Below the pieces are notes generated by a model. The model saw only the letters and a list, made by a program, of their open reading frames with translations. It was not told the origin of the DNA and did no database searches. From contig JAKMXF010000332.1 in the NCBI GenBank assembly GCA_024704765.1, forward strand, positions 602,018 through 666,017: a stretch of DNA of 64,000 nt, read 5' to 3'. The DNA comes from Oopsacas minuta. Lineage: Eukaryota > Porifera > Hexactinellida > Lyssacinosida > Leucopsacidae. How positions within the stretch are numbered: the stretch's first letter is position 1; every line of letters begins with the position of its first letter. Position numbers and translations under genes: made by a program. Shown here piece after piece: positions 21,560-33,803 of the stretch.

Positions 21560-22304
21560 TATATAGGAGAGTTTAATGAGTTATCATATTGGATTTATGA
21601 AACATAATCCCACATACATTCAATCACAGACTTACAATGCCTATAAAATCCCTTGTGGGGTGGGAAAGCAACTCTGAATTTCCTATGGCCTGTAAATGCC
21701 AAAATGATTACTGCCTATCGATTTGTCACTTGAGGTCGGACAACGAGAGGACACTTCTGATCAGGGGTCATCCATGCTTTGTTCTCTGCCTTTGTTAGAT
21801 GAGGATCAAAGAACACCCAACTCTACTCCTCAGTAGCCCAACACCTTAGAAGTTCGGCTATTGAGTATTTATCAATCATCTTGACGATTTCTTGAGCACA
21901 TACACCCTAGAGTCCATGTTAGCCTTAGAAAGTAGGTGTGAGATCCAGACAGAGCAGACCTTTCTCAACCCTAGTACCTCAACTAAGATGCGTCTAACCG
22001 ATTCTCTACTAATCTCAGTTGCAACAGCCCGTATTCGAACTGACTGTTTGGGTTCAGCTTCAATTAATTGACGTATCTGATGAATATGGACGTCATCTGT
22101 CGAAGAACGAGGACGCCCCACTTGGGGATCGTCCTTTAACGAAAGTCTCTCCTCATTAACCCTCTGATACCATCTAACACAGTCGCTCTTGAAGGGATTC
22201 ATCGAATTTTTCTTCCAGAAGTTGATCATGTATTTCTGACCGGCTTTTACCCGCCTAAACTCGATAAATATGTAAGTCCTGAAATCTTTGTCTAAATTCA
22301 TCAA
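21560..22304 (-). pseudogene. mariner-like transposase relic 1
   Basis: Minus strand. The N-terminal part (22,304-21,876) has the paired helix-turn-helix: WYQRVNEERLSLKDDPQVGRPRSS, then IRAVATEISRESVRRIL and LRKVCSVWISHLL. A frame change follows, then VFFDPHLTKAENKAW with part of the first catalytic block, reading to about 21,560 (AFTGHRKFRVAFPP). The later DDE residues are missing, so it is truncated. Typical mariner order, length about two thirds of the family. Confidence 0.75.
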
Positions 22305-22994
22305 AGCAGCAGGAGCATATTATTTATGAGCAAATATAGTGGATTACCAGAAAAGAAATGATATGAATTGTGTATAAACCGAATTAGGTACAATCTATTG
22401 CGTAGTCTTTACAGTTATGGGGGGATGACATATATACTTTGTGATTATGCTCAAGGTACACATCGAGTCTCATTACTTTTATGTCTCACCAAGTAATAGT
22501 AGAAGTAGGGAATTTAAATTCATTATTATGGTTAGGTATAAATACATGAATTGGCCTTCTATTTTGGCCTTGTATTCGGTAAGTTTCATCGTTGTATATT
22601 TTGCAGGCTATGGTGCCGAGTATTATAAAATTATTACAATTTTGATTTTTTTGTACCGTCATGATGACATAATGATTCTATGATGAGTTAGCATTTCGTC
22701 AAGTGATGACGATTTGCCATGTTAAGGGGTATCGTGATTCATTTTTCCAAACTTATGTCATGTCTATTGGGTAAATAGTGGCCATTAAAGCGATTTTTCG
22801 TGAATACAATTGGGTGACAATTACCTTATTATTCCGTAATATGTGTGAATTTCGTCCAGGACTCGAACTTGTCCGAGCAGGCCCAAAATACCCCTATACC
22901 AAAAATCAACTCTGTGGGTCTTCCAGTTTAATCAATCAATCCTGGGCATACAAACATGAGAAATCGACTGTGAGGAAACGATTGGCTTTATCAA
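22305..22994. repeat. Dispersed repeat fragment and spacer
   Basis: About 22,844-22,965 shares order and wording with 7249-7365 (gtgtgaattt, cgtccaggactcg, caaaatac-cccta, atcaatcaatcctgggcatac). No gene seen; the short open frames here are chance. Confidence 0.55.
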
Positions 22995-23400
22995 CTCACT
23001 TGTAGGCCTTCGTTGGTTATGCTATAATGTCATTGTAGAATAATGCAGTTTGAATGGAGTGCTGAAATTGATATTTGAATGATAGGAAACAACTCAATCT
23101 GTATTCTTGAGCAATAAAGAATTGATCCTGACCGAACGATTGGCAGTGTTCACATATTGTTGGGCTTCGCTATTTCATGCTATGACGTCATTGCGAAACA
23201 TTGCAGTTTATAAAGAGTGCTGAAATGGGTATTTGAGTGATAAGAAACTTCTCAATCTGTATTATTACCTATGACAATGGATCGTCAGAAAACAACTGAA
23301 TCATCAAAACATTTGTATGGGTTCCCTATTTCATGATATGAAGTCATTTTAGTAAATGTTTGGATAGGGTTAATGTAAAAAGCAACTCAATTTGACTTAG
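22995..23400 (+). repeat. Tandem satellite-like repeat, ~150-bp unit, about 2.5 copies
   Basis: Three successive units start with ggccttcgttggttatgcta, gggcttcgctatttcatgct and gggttccctatttcatgata. Each continues with at(g)acgtcatt, a gcagttt(g/a)-a-agtgctga block, gataggaaacaactcaatct and a closing ttcacatattg-like block. Single units recur at 3275-3410 (same strand) and 3723-3815 (opposite strand). Confidence 0.75.
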
Positions 23401-23516
23401 TAACTTATACGAGGATATTAACTCGGATATATGTGTGTTTTCTATTTTTGTCCTGAATTTTTAATCTATATTTCGGAAATATATTTGCTGCAAATACCCG
23501 ATATACGAGTGGCACT

Positions 23517-24345
23517 TGGAAAGTTTTTAGCGACATAAACGTCTTCAAGATATTGAACTCAAATTTTATATCTTCTCCAAGTATTCACCTCTAGCTTCTA
23601 TACACTTTTTCATCCTTTCATACCACTTTTCTATCATATTACACCACTGAGATTTGGTTAGGGCATCAAGGTGTTCTTTATATACGTCGACGGCTTCACT
23701 AGAAGATGAAAAACGGGAACCACGCGTAAGATCTTTGACCTTTGCAAACACAAAGAAGTCACAGGGTGCAAGGTCAGGAGGATATGGCGGATGGCCAAGC
23801 ATTTGAATGGGTTTGTCGGCAAGAAAGTCTCGGGTTGCACCGGCTGTGTGAGAGCTGACATTATTGTGATGCAAAAGTACCCCACTAAGTCCTGACTTCG
23901 GACGCTGTTCGCAGAGGTTTTTAAAGCTTCTAGAAGGCAAACTGTACTATACCATCTAGCAGTACTGTTCTTTGTTCTGGCAACAGTATAGTTGGTACAA
24001 GACCTCATTTACTAACAAAAGTGGCAACCATTTGTTTTCCAGTTGCACGTGCACGCGCAACCTTTGTTGGGGCATCCTCGCCAGGAAACACCCAAACCCA
24101 AGATTGTGTCTCTTTCTCGGCTTATATGAATATATCCAAGTCTTATCGCCTGTAACTATCTGAGAAACTCTGCTAGACCTCCCCATATCGAATTTAACTA
24201 GCATAGATTTACACCAATCAATCCTGGCTTGCTTTGGTATCAGTCAGGAGATGTGGGATCCGCCGGCTGCTCACCTTATGTAGACCAAGATCTTCATGCA
24301 ATATCTTGTTCACTGCCCATGCTGAAATCCCTAGCGTGCTGTCCA
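23517..24345 (-). pseudogene. mariner-like transposase relic 2
   Basis: Minus strand. From 24,345: LGISAWAVNKILHEDLGLHKV and RRIPHLL (second helix-turn-helix and linker), then VTGDKTWIYSY (first catalytic Asp block), VLLHHNNVSSHTA (the usual HHDNAS block with the second Asp changed to Asn), PPYPPDLAPCDFFVFAKVKDL (third Asp) and the C-terminal WYERMKKCIEARGEYLEKI. The last catalytic block and C-terminus are well kept (23,566-23,940). Frame changes at ~23,950 and ~24,200; first helix-turn-helix missing. Close in style to mariner copies fused in SETMAR-type genes. Confidence 0.85.
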
Positions 24346-27300
24346 AAAATTGAAAATTTCCAAATCTTGGGAAATTCTTTATACAAGGGGCACGAAGTGT
24401 TGAGATTACTAATCAAAAACTACATAAGAGCTCTAGTATACCACAGAAGGTCGTTCAATAGAATTTCTATGCATTATGGATATGAAAAATTATAATTTTT
24501 TAAAATCTAACCTCGAAATACTTAGTGCCCAGTTTATCCCGACCCCAAAGCAGTGACAATTGGGGCAAGTTCATACTTATGTTTTAAAACTAGGGACTTG
24601 CCTCACGAATACTTCTGCCAGTCTCGCAGCGGCCTAGCTAGCACGTTAGTTATCACCAATATACGTAGCTTATCCGATATCTGTCAAGTATTTCACAAAT
24701 GGTTTCATTTAGTCAGTGTGTTCTTTGGGTACATATATAGGTGGTAATGAGTAACGAATATCGAATCGTACCTTTCGACATTCTTTGCTCGTAATTAACG
24801 TCACTTCATATTTTCCAAATGTATTGTATATCTTGTGTTGATCTACCGACGGACGTTGTGTGAATTGTATCTGTGAGTATTTGCAAGTATTATTAGCAAA
24901 ATAATACATAATTAGCAGAGCATTAAAGAAGCGCGCTCCAATTATTATTATGATCAGAAGGTGGAGCTGCGATCGATTTGTAAAGGAGCGCACACACTGT
25001 AACGAGCCCATTTAATTGTAAACAATTTACAAATTTCATCGTAATTTTGCATAAAATTCATTATTCTTGCTAAACAAGTGGTTCCTGAGACACTTTTGCA
25101 TAACTCACAACTTATTGAAATGTTTTGACGTTGTACATTTAAGAATTTCCCGAACGCACAATTGTTTGCAAAAGATCTGCTCCTGCCATGAAGTGCTCTC
25201 TTCCAAAGCATTTTTAATTGGATTAACCCATTTTACAATTTAAAAACAATTGTTCAAGCAAATTTTTGATTTTTACTTAGTAATCCCAGTTAGGATCCAA
25301 AATTTGATAAATTATTTTCAAATTTATCCCAGACAGTATTCTAATTTCAAAAACTTATACCTGCGTAACGCCTGTATTTTTCCCCAGTTTGAATTTTTCT
25401 CGGAATAAGCCCAGTTTCAGTGACGAATAACAACAATTACGTTAAATTCGGACACAATGAAAAATGTTTTGCCAAATTTCTTGAGAAAATTATGAAAATG
25501 TCTCAATTTGCGGATTTTGGTAACGGCCCTGCCGATTTTATGTTTTATTTCATTGGAATGTATGGTTTAGACTTTGTCACTGCATTTTCTATTTACCGAA
25601 TATTTTCGCCCAAATCTGTGATTATATGACGTCCAAAGTTCCTAAAATCTCTGTTTTGGTGCAGGAATTGGTAAACACGAAGTTGTAAAATATTTGTGTT
25701 CTTTTCCTAATACGAAAGTAAACTTCAGTCGTGAACGGTTAATGCTCTGATAATATAATTTGCATTTGATAATTTTCTTCAATTATAACAAAACTTGTTT
25801 CTCTGCTAATTTCTTGAATTACTCTCAGAATGATTTTTGACCAAAATTATCTAAAACGTTTCCTTACAAAAATATATATGCCATGATAAAGTTACCATCT
25901 TTCTGGGTTATCTCACACCATGGATTGCACGTGTTTTCCTAATATATATCCTCTTTTATCTCAATAATTGTAACAATTTTGATCATTTCAGCATAGCCAA
26001 TGCATAGTATATAACAGACTTACAATATCTTTATGATACATTCTCTTGATTCTCTTACCAACGTGATATAATCATGAATATCCCATAATTGTTTTGTGGT
26101 TGAGCTATAATCTTTAAAGATCATACCGAATTTTTTTACAAACTGAAGTTGAATGTATACTATAAAATGGCTATCTTGATTTGAACTTAATTTCAAGATT
26201 GTTGACAACTAAGTGGATGTTGACGCAACATTCGAACTTTAATATGAATTTTTTAGATATATTGCATAGAAATGGTTTTGGTCTTATGCATTTCAAAAGT
26301 TTTAACGATGGATTAATGATTAACGTTCAACATATACATATTTGGCGATTATGTAAATAGATGACGTCATTATTTTCTAAATATTCTTATTGTGGCCTGT
26401 GTAAATTTGTATATATTAATATTGCATTTATTCGAGTGAAAGTGTTTATCTCAGTTATCAGGTCTTATCTTTGGTATCATATGATTCAGGTAAATTTTAG
26501 GCTTGGAAACAACCAAAAGTTACAATGACTTAAGTTAGGAGAGTACCGAGGATCATCAGGTATTTGCACCCCTATTTTATCGATGTATGCGGCAACTTGT
26601 TAGTTTTATGGCTACTTGCAGTATCAAGCTACAAATTTGATTCCACGAGATCTAGTTCTAGGTCGATATTCTGTGGTGTTAATTCACTTCTGCGATAACA
26701 TGAGTGCAGTAGAAATTTCCTTTAACTTTCTGCCCCTTTGGATCGTAAACTTGAGCCACTGGGTAGAAGGATTCGAATGCAAATGCATACATTACCTTAT
26801 TTACACGGAAGTCTGGACGCGCTTTCATTGGCCTTGTTCATTCAGAAACAGCCAACTGTGTTTCATCTGAGCGTCTGAAAGTGTATAATCTCTTCACAAT
26901 GGTAACGTCATAGAATGAGGCCTATAAAGCCTAAATCAGTGCTACATGACACAGTAATATTCAGCATTACTAATCTATAACCGATTACACCGAAGTTGTA
27001 CGTTCGTAATAAAATGAACACATATTTTCCACTTACTTTTAAACAATTCCCGGGCTCAAATAGAGATTTCAGCACCTTATTGACGTCATAAATTCACACC
27101 CTATTCTTTTAATCAGTAATTCTAACTACTATAACGAATCATAATTCATGTGAATTTATAGCAAAATTTGGCATACACAAGAGCACAACATATGAATAAA
27201 CCCTGAAATCGTAGGTACTGAGATTCCCTTCGAATCAAGCCAAACCAAACATGAATTGGAGCACGAATAGTATCAGACATAAATAATGCCATAAATACTA

Positions 27301-28259
27301 TTAACATATGTTCTCATAGACATATATTACTTCCTTTTCTGTATTTTGTCGAAATGTAATGTTGTATAACGCACTGTTTTACGACTAGTAGTGGGAAGCA
27401 CACTCTTTATGACGAATATCACTAATCTGCTTCTTCACTGATATTTTATAGGACTAAAAACAAGTATTTTTACAAATTTGGTTATACTTCGATTAATACC
27501 TACTGCGGATAAAGAATACAAATCTCCACGGTTCCCCGGCGGACTTATTGACGAGGTTCTATTGTAGAGGGTGACTTTTGATTGCCTTATTGTTTTTTAG
27601 AATGACTGATTATGCATAGGCAAATACAAAAGAATTTGTCGGCACTTTTGGACCTAATCTATATCCAAGTTTCAAACAGTGAAATACACTACACAAAAAA
27701 CTTGTTTGACTTCTATCTGAATTTGTTTTTAGAGGTACAATAAATTTTCATAGAGGGTGATGAGTTTCCCAGGGGTAAAGTACCACATAGTATTATCGGG
27801 GAGTGAAATTTTCGTAGGGGAGTTTTACTATTTGACACCGTGTCATATAGTATAACTCCTCTGATGAGTGTTGGGAGGATGCAAGACTCCCCCTGGTTAT
27901 AGGTGGGTTTATTTTAAAGCGATATATATTAGCTTGCGCGGTAGTATATATATATATTTATGGAATTAATCGTTGGAGTCATAGCTATCCATGGTTAATA
28001 GAGCTAAATTAACCTGCAACTCTTTTTTTGGGCTGAACTTATAATTAATGGTTATCGAAGCAAATACAGTATTACAGGACGATAATAGAGTTCTGTTACA
28101 TTCGAATTTGCGAATAACTCCTAAACTATACAATAGATAACGTTCAAATTTTCTCTTGAACATTTTTTATATAGTACCGAATCATTCTACAAAATATTGT
28201 TCATTATAGCACCCTTATTCTTAACTACGGGATGTATTCATGTCTTGAATTTTAGGACT
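24346..28259. other. Intronic non-coding sequence
   Basis: No gene recognised. 25,615-25,735 resembles 6590-6690. A pogo-type transposon end reads cgaggttctattgta up to 27,566, with no partner seen. Several frames of 60-100 codons are low-complexity and match nothing I know. Confidence 0.4.
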
Positions 28260-28264
28260 GCGGC

Positions 28265-28866
28265 TAACAGGTCTTATTGTGGTATGTCATTCCATTCTCT
28301 GGTTAATCCGTTCAGTGGCGACGCCAAACCTTTATAGGGTTTAGCACAAGCCCTCTTCTCTAAATTACTCCACACAAAATAATCCAGCAGATTGAGGTCC
28401 GGGCAGGAAGATTGGCATTCCGTCTTTGACAAAACTTGATATTTTGCTCCTGAGCTTGGACTGAGTCGCATTCGAGGCATGCGCTGAAACTGAGTCCTGT
28501 TGGAATATCCATTCCTGACTTTTGAATAGGCGACGATCTGTAACTTTGACTTCCGGTTTGAGTATTAGCTTCCTGTACGTTTCTGAGTTTATTTTACTTC
28601 TTTCAGGATAAAACCAGAGTTTTCCTCCAATTATCCGTCACTCCTCTCCTAACAGATTGAGGTTTCTGGACTCGCTCAACAAATTTAATCTCTTCAGGGA
28701 TGTCTTTAGCGGTTATAGATAAAATCCACCTAGTCTCCTTGTATCGTTTTGTGGTTCGATACACCAGCATTCTATTTACTTTTTCATGTTTCAGCTTCTT
28801 CAAAATTTCAGTTAGTGTATTCCCAAACAAATAGTGAGTGATGATTTTAGACCTTGCATCTACCAT
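28265..28866 (-). pseudogene. Tc1/mariner-like (ITmD37-type) transposase relic
   Basis: Minus strand. N-terminal helix-turn-helix (MVDARSKIITHYLFGNTLTEI, KVNRMLVYRTTKRYKET), a jump over the first catalytic block, then the second block as WIFQQDSVSAHA (28,490-28,530), and the last block PDLNLLDYFVWSNLEKRACAKP (28,340-28,410) with EWNDIPQ. The Asp-containing SPDLN-LDY block is typical of ITmD37E/D elements. The part between HTH and the second Asp is deleted, and there are frame changes. Confidence 0.75.
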
Positions 28867-29132
28867 GATATAAGAAAAATGTACTGGATGCTAAACAAAT
28901 CAAATGTGATTGTAGCTCGACTATAACCAGGTAAAGTTAACGAAAAAGGCTAGCAATTAGGGTTACACTGTAAACATAGTAGTTAGCGACTGTACAATCA
29001 ATGTAACAGAACTTAATTGTTACCCTGTACATGTCTCTATTTTGTAAAATTTCAACTAATCAGTCAGGTATTTTTCTACTTGTGATGTCACTTAATTATG
29101 ATTTTTCTCTTTAACCCTTTAATATTATATTA

Positions 29133-29319
29133 CAATGGAGTCTCCGAATAACAGACACATTGAGGACATGGTATCTGTCCGTTGTAGAGATTTGTCCGCT
29201 CCTCGGAGACTGTTTAAGTAGTAACTACATGTTTGGCAAATTCACTTCGTGGGCCACGAGGTTTGTCCATTGTAGGGGGTTGTCTGATTCTCGGAGTGTC
29301 CGTTTTGGAGACTCTACTG
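29133..29319. mobile_element. pogo/Tigger-type MITE, 187 bp
   Basis: Ends caatggagtctcc and the complement of cagtagagtctcc, each followed by imperfectly matching sequence (aacagacac against acggacac). TA dinucleotides flank it (29,131-29,132; 29,320-29,321). The ...agtctcc end is that of pogo/Tigger elements. Non-coding. Confidence 0.75.
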
Positions 29320-30838
29320 TATTACCATCTCATGTTAATCACTTGAAAAATTTAAATTTTACTGTTTTAAAATTTCGCAAAATGTAATCGTTACTATACA
29401 ATTATAATTACTCCAGACCTGTATACCATTAATTTCTACATTGGATTGTCAGTTTGTGGTATATTCCACATTCACTCAATTGAAATTATTTTAGTGCAAT
29501 TATGTTGCTATTTTATAGGAATTCAACGAACATAACCAATGTATTTTAAATGTTACTGTTTATCAATTGAGTTTTCTTATTTATATAAACTTCCCTACCT
29601 GAGTAAGCTCACGCCCAAATATTCCCATTTATAAATAGTAATATTCTAGAGCTAATAATCTGCCGTAGTGTATTCACATTATACGAGATATGCATTTTGT
29701 ATTGAGAATTGTATTATAAGCATCCGAACTCATATTTTTGAAGAAGCTTTCAACTCAATTTGATATTGAATTGTTTGAGAATTATCATTCAAGCTCACTG
29801 TGAACCACTCTTTTCAATTGACACAATAGTATAATATTGGAACAAGTGGCACAAGGTAACAATGATTGATAATTATCAACTTAGGATGTAGCTATTAGTT
29901 GTTAATTGTTCTGCAATTGTCATTTCTAATATGTAAAATAGAAATCTGAAATCATAAATTGCCAAATCTCATATACATTGAATTCTTGGCTGCTAAATAT
30001 TTGACTTAGTCTAGTACTATTTTCGATGGACATTTTAGATTCTACAACACTTTTTGTCACGGAGTGTATGTAGTAAATCGTATATTGCATATTTACTCTT
30101 TATTTATCATTCATCAATACAACATGAATACATTTTCTGTCATATTATCTGTTAACAACTATGGTATCATTGGTTCAATCCTTCTGTTTCAAGATTTTCT
30201 GTGACGCAAAACATTCCTTATTGGCTAATTCAAGCTTGTGAGTTTTCAAAAGACTAGTAATTTGGAGAACATGGATTCATAAAATGTATCTGATATTATT
30301 TGTCTCCATCACCATAATCAATTTTTAAATAATTTACCAATATCAATCCATTTTATTATGACCCAATTGGACATCATATTATGAAGATAAGAAGAGAGAT
30401 TAAAAGTACTATTTATTTACGTGGTCAATATATACTGCAAATAATTTCCAAGTTCTTCAGTTCTATGAAAATTTGTAATTATTAAGATAAGGCAAATGAT
30501 TTTCTGTGCATTGACGTTGGAATTGTCTCTTGGCGTATGATATGTACACGTTGCTCTTTAGAACTGTCGAATATTCTAAATGAAATGATTCATAATATAT
30601 GCTTGAATCCTGAATCTTTTTGGATTTTAAGTCTCTATCAATTGATAGCGAGATAATTGATGAAATTCATGGGTGCGAACGGAAGTTTCACTGAATTATC
30701 TATGACATTTTGGGAAATAGTAATAGATGTAATTGACGGTGTACCAAAAGGCGTTGGAATGTCCTCTATAGAAAAACATATTCACATTCTAAGGATATTT
30801 ATGAATAAAATTCTGATGTTTACGAGATATACTACGTA
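29320..30838. other. Intronic non-coding sequence
   Basis: AT-rich, nothing recognised. Confidence 0.4.
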
Positions 30839-31985
30839 TAAGTGTTGTTCATTAATTAATAAGACTATATTGTATAAATCTAGAACCAAACCAACTCCTT
30901 TATGTAATCTGTGTCAAATATTTCTAAATATCCCCCTATAACTCTGTACATCGTTTCCATAGTCCTGGTACTTTTCTATCCCAGTGGCTTAGAATTCTTT
31001 GGGGTACAGATTTCCCAATTTTCATATCACTCTCCAGCCGTTTGATCTCTTTGCTCTAAGAGGTTCTTCTGAGGCGTAACTAGAGATGGCAAAGCGATGA
31101 GCCAAAATGAATAATTGCCTCACTATGATGGCGATTACATGAGGGGGATGAGGCATTGGCCAAAATTCGAGGTTGCAACTGCTTCCTTTTCCTCAATGCT
31201 TGTTACGCCCTAGCTCTTCATCTCTTCGAATAACCATCAGTCGTTGGGTGTCAGGTGTGTACTATAAGAGAGGTGCGGGAGACATTCAAGCCCAAGTCGT
31301 GAATTGCATCCATTCATTGTACTTACATGGGAGTTGCGTTTTCATGTTGGAGTAGCACTTCGCGTGGAGACTTTCCCTCCTTTCACCCTTAATAGCTTTG
31401 CGCTATTACTTCAATTCTTCGAAGTGGTAGTCACTATTTGATTGTGTCTTCTCTGGTTACTAATTTAAGGATTAGAATTCCTTCCATATCCCAGAGTATC
31501 TTTGCCATTCTCTTTCCAGCAGATGGTGCGGTCTTCACCTTCATGGGTCAGGTACATCGCGCCTTATGCATTGTTTCGATTTACTCTCTGGTTCATAATT
31601 ACAAAACCAAGACTCATCACATGTTACGATACGATTCAAAAAGTTACTAACTTACACATTGACAATAATTTCTTACTGACTCTAGCCCTTTCGCTTTTGT
31701 GTAAACAAACCCTTCATCTAACTCGCGAATGGTTATTTGCCTATCCTCATTCAATATCCTTTGAACTAGGTCAATATAATGGCTGTTCCTTGAAGATGTC
31801 GCACGGCCTAGACAGAGATAATCATGCATGTCATCATCGCCATTTTCAAATCGTTCAATCCATCTTTATATGGCGTCTCTTGAACGACATTCAACATCGC
31901 ATATTCTTCATGAAATACATCCTGCATTTCATTAAGAAACTGAAGAATAACTAACATATGAGTATCTTATTGATAAATGAATGTT
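30839..31985 (-). mobile_element. mariner element relic 3 with degraded transposase
   Basis: Minus-strand transposase: N-terminal FHEEYAMLNVVQETPY then (frame change) WIERFENGDDDMHDY and TIRELDE; first catalytic block VTCDESWFCNYEPESK (about 31,580-31,630), AGKRMAKILWDMEGIL, second block LLQHENATP with Glu for Asp, and the C-terminal WKRCTEL. The third Asp block is scrambled. Many stops. The left end agtgttgttcattaattaataagact (from 30,841) and the right end near 31,960-31,985 form an imperfect inverted repeat, like that of the mariner at 55.3 kb, and the protein is the same subfamily. Confidence 0.8.
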
Positions 31986-32049
31986 AAATACAGGAAGAGT
32001 TCATCTATGGAATTTTGAAGAAGAGGATCTTCATTATCTATCTTATTTG

Positions 32050-33500
32050 TCACGTTTTCAGCTAGCCTATTTTTGCACAATTCTTTTGATGGCCTACTTG
32101 ACCACAGGTGGAACACATGATGATCTTTCTGAATTTTTCATGCAGAATTGGACAACTATCGATGTAAAGCTACATCGCTTAGCACTTGGGAAATCTTATT
32201 TCCTGCTCATATGTGTTGAGAACTCTCGGTTCAACTTATGTCCGTGTTCTAGCCCTTCTTCAGAAAGACTACACAATCCTACCCTGTCATTTCTCTCAAT
32301 AACCTGATAGACATGAGCCAAAATTGCCGAGTGTCTTGTTGATAAAGACCTAGGGGAAGATTTATTAGATATGCGAGTAGGTTTCTTGATGCAACAGGAA
32401 ATCTGTCTACATCGACAACTTTACTACTATTAGATACTCTGAGTAATGCTAATAGATTACCGTTAATCTCTGTTAGAACATCTCTATAAAAATTTGGTTC
32501 TAATGATAGAGCGATCCTATACCACGGTTTTTATATAAAAAGGTTATTCTTGCCAAGCTACCAGTGCTTGTGTTCCCACTTCCTCTTGGTTTGGTCGAAT
32601 AATAAGTTCGTTAGTTCATGGATACGCTAGCATACTAAACCTTGATAATCCCGCACCATTTGATCCTCAGCTCACTTGGACTCTCCAGCTGCAACTTGGT
32701 AGATCAGGTTCAAGAACCAATCTAAAATCCTTGGATAAGAATGTAAAAGTGCACCAGGAAAACATCAATTACACTTGCAAGTTCGTGTGTAATCCCACAT
32801 CGTGCTTTGTATTGTAGCTCAGCAGCTCTTTGATATCCTCTATCAAACAATCCAAAGGAACTTGCAACAACTTTCGTAATGCTATTTATATTACTTCGGG
32901 TTGCTTTGCAGCCAATACATTGAGCTCCTCCAAGGTTTGCCATCAAACATTGAAGCTTTTTGACTTCTACTTTAACATGCCCATTTAGGCGATCAAAACC
33001 ATTCATATTAAGTGAAACAATTTCAGAGTTTTGTAACTTGCTCAATTCTATTACAGTGTCAATAGTCTCCTTTTGGCAAATATGTGATACTGGTTGGTTT
33101 GAATAACACGAGTTAGGATGCCTATTTTCTCACAGGACATTCCCGAATCGATTTAGCGCCTGAACGGGTGAGACTATGAAGACAATACATTTTGATCGGT
33201 TTATATTCAGGTCTGACAATGATCCAGGAAAGGAATGAGATCCATAACCAGCCAGTTCATACTTGATTCTGAGTGTTAATGGGTAGAAGTGTGGTGCAGG
33301 AAAACTTAGCACACATTCTATTAACAACCGGTCAAAGAGAGAAATTACATGTGATGAATAAGACATGTAGACCCCTATAGGATTGGAATCGTTTGGATAC
33401 CAGTTAAATGTTGGAACAATTGACTTTGTAATTTCACTAATTTTTCCCAAGTTGCCAAAATGAGGCCTTCTGATTGGAGATAATATTTAAGATCTCTCCA
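32050..33500 (-). pseudogene. RAG1-like/Transib-like transposase relic
   Basis: Minus strand, several frames. From the N-side: ELAGYGSHSFPG (33,225-33,255; families of this kind have an Asp where Tyr stands, so the first catalytic Asp seems lost), then NMNGFDRLNGHV and GGAQCIGCKATRS (C-x2-C at ~32,909-32,920), GITHELASVID, and after frame changes HSAILAHVYQVIERNDRVG (32,275-32,332) followed by SEEGLEHGHKLNREF (32,220-32,261). The last two blocks match vertebrate RAG1 near its zinc histidines and catalytic Glu 962 (HKTLAHVPEIIER, then SEGNESGNKLFRRF), and CIGCKAT matches RAG1 CTLCDA(T/S). Stops and at least three frame changes make it inactive. I did not find terminal repeats. It may be Transib, ProtoRAG-like or a related unnamed group. 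Confidence 0.68.
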
Positions 33501-33803
33501 TTTTCCTTTCCCCAGCTTAAGTTAATATGCTAAGAATGTTGATTTTTCTGGTGAAACTATGTTACTGAAGGTTGCTATCGATTTTTCGTAATATATTTTT
33601 CAAGTGATATTTGTGATGCCTTTAAAACCAAATTGTTCAACAACTACAATATACAAGAGAAGAGCAACGTATTGAATAACAGAAGTATTTCAAGTTGTGC
33701 TAACTGATTGATAGAAATATTTATCCGTTTGATCAAGCCTGATTTTTTTATAAATAACATGAATGTCATCAATTGATTTTTCCTTCTCTTATTGTTGGAG
33801 TTT

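Noticed and set aside
25420..25629. 70-codon frame with KIMKMSQFADFGNG
   Set aside because: No recognisable domain, no start context or splice sites that convince; part of the region resembles the 6.6 kb repeat.
30657..30941. 94-codon plus frame
   Set aside because: It runs across the left end of a mariner element, so it cannot be a single gene.
31981..32307. 108-codon plus-strand frame
   Set aside because: The minus strand of the same stretch carries the RAG1-like HSAILAH and SEEGLE blocks, so the plus frame is antisense shadow.
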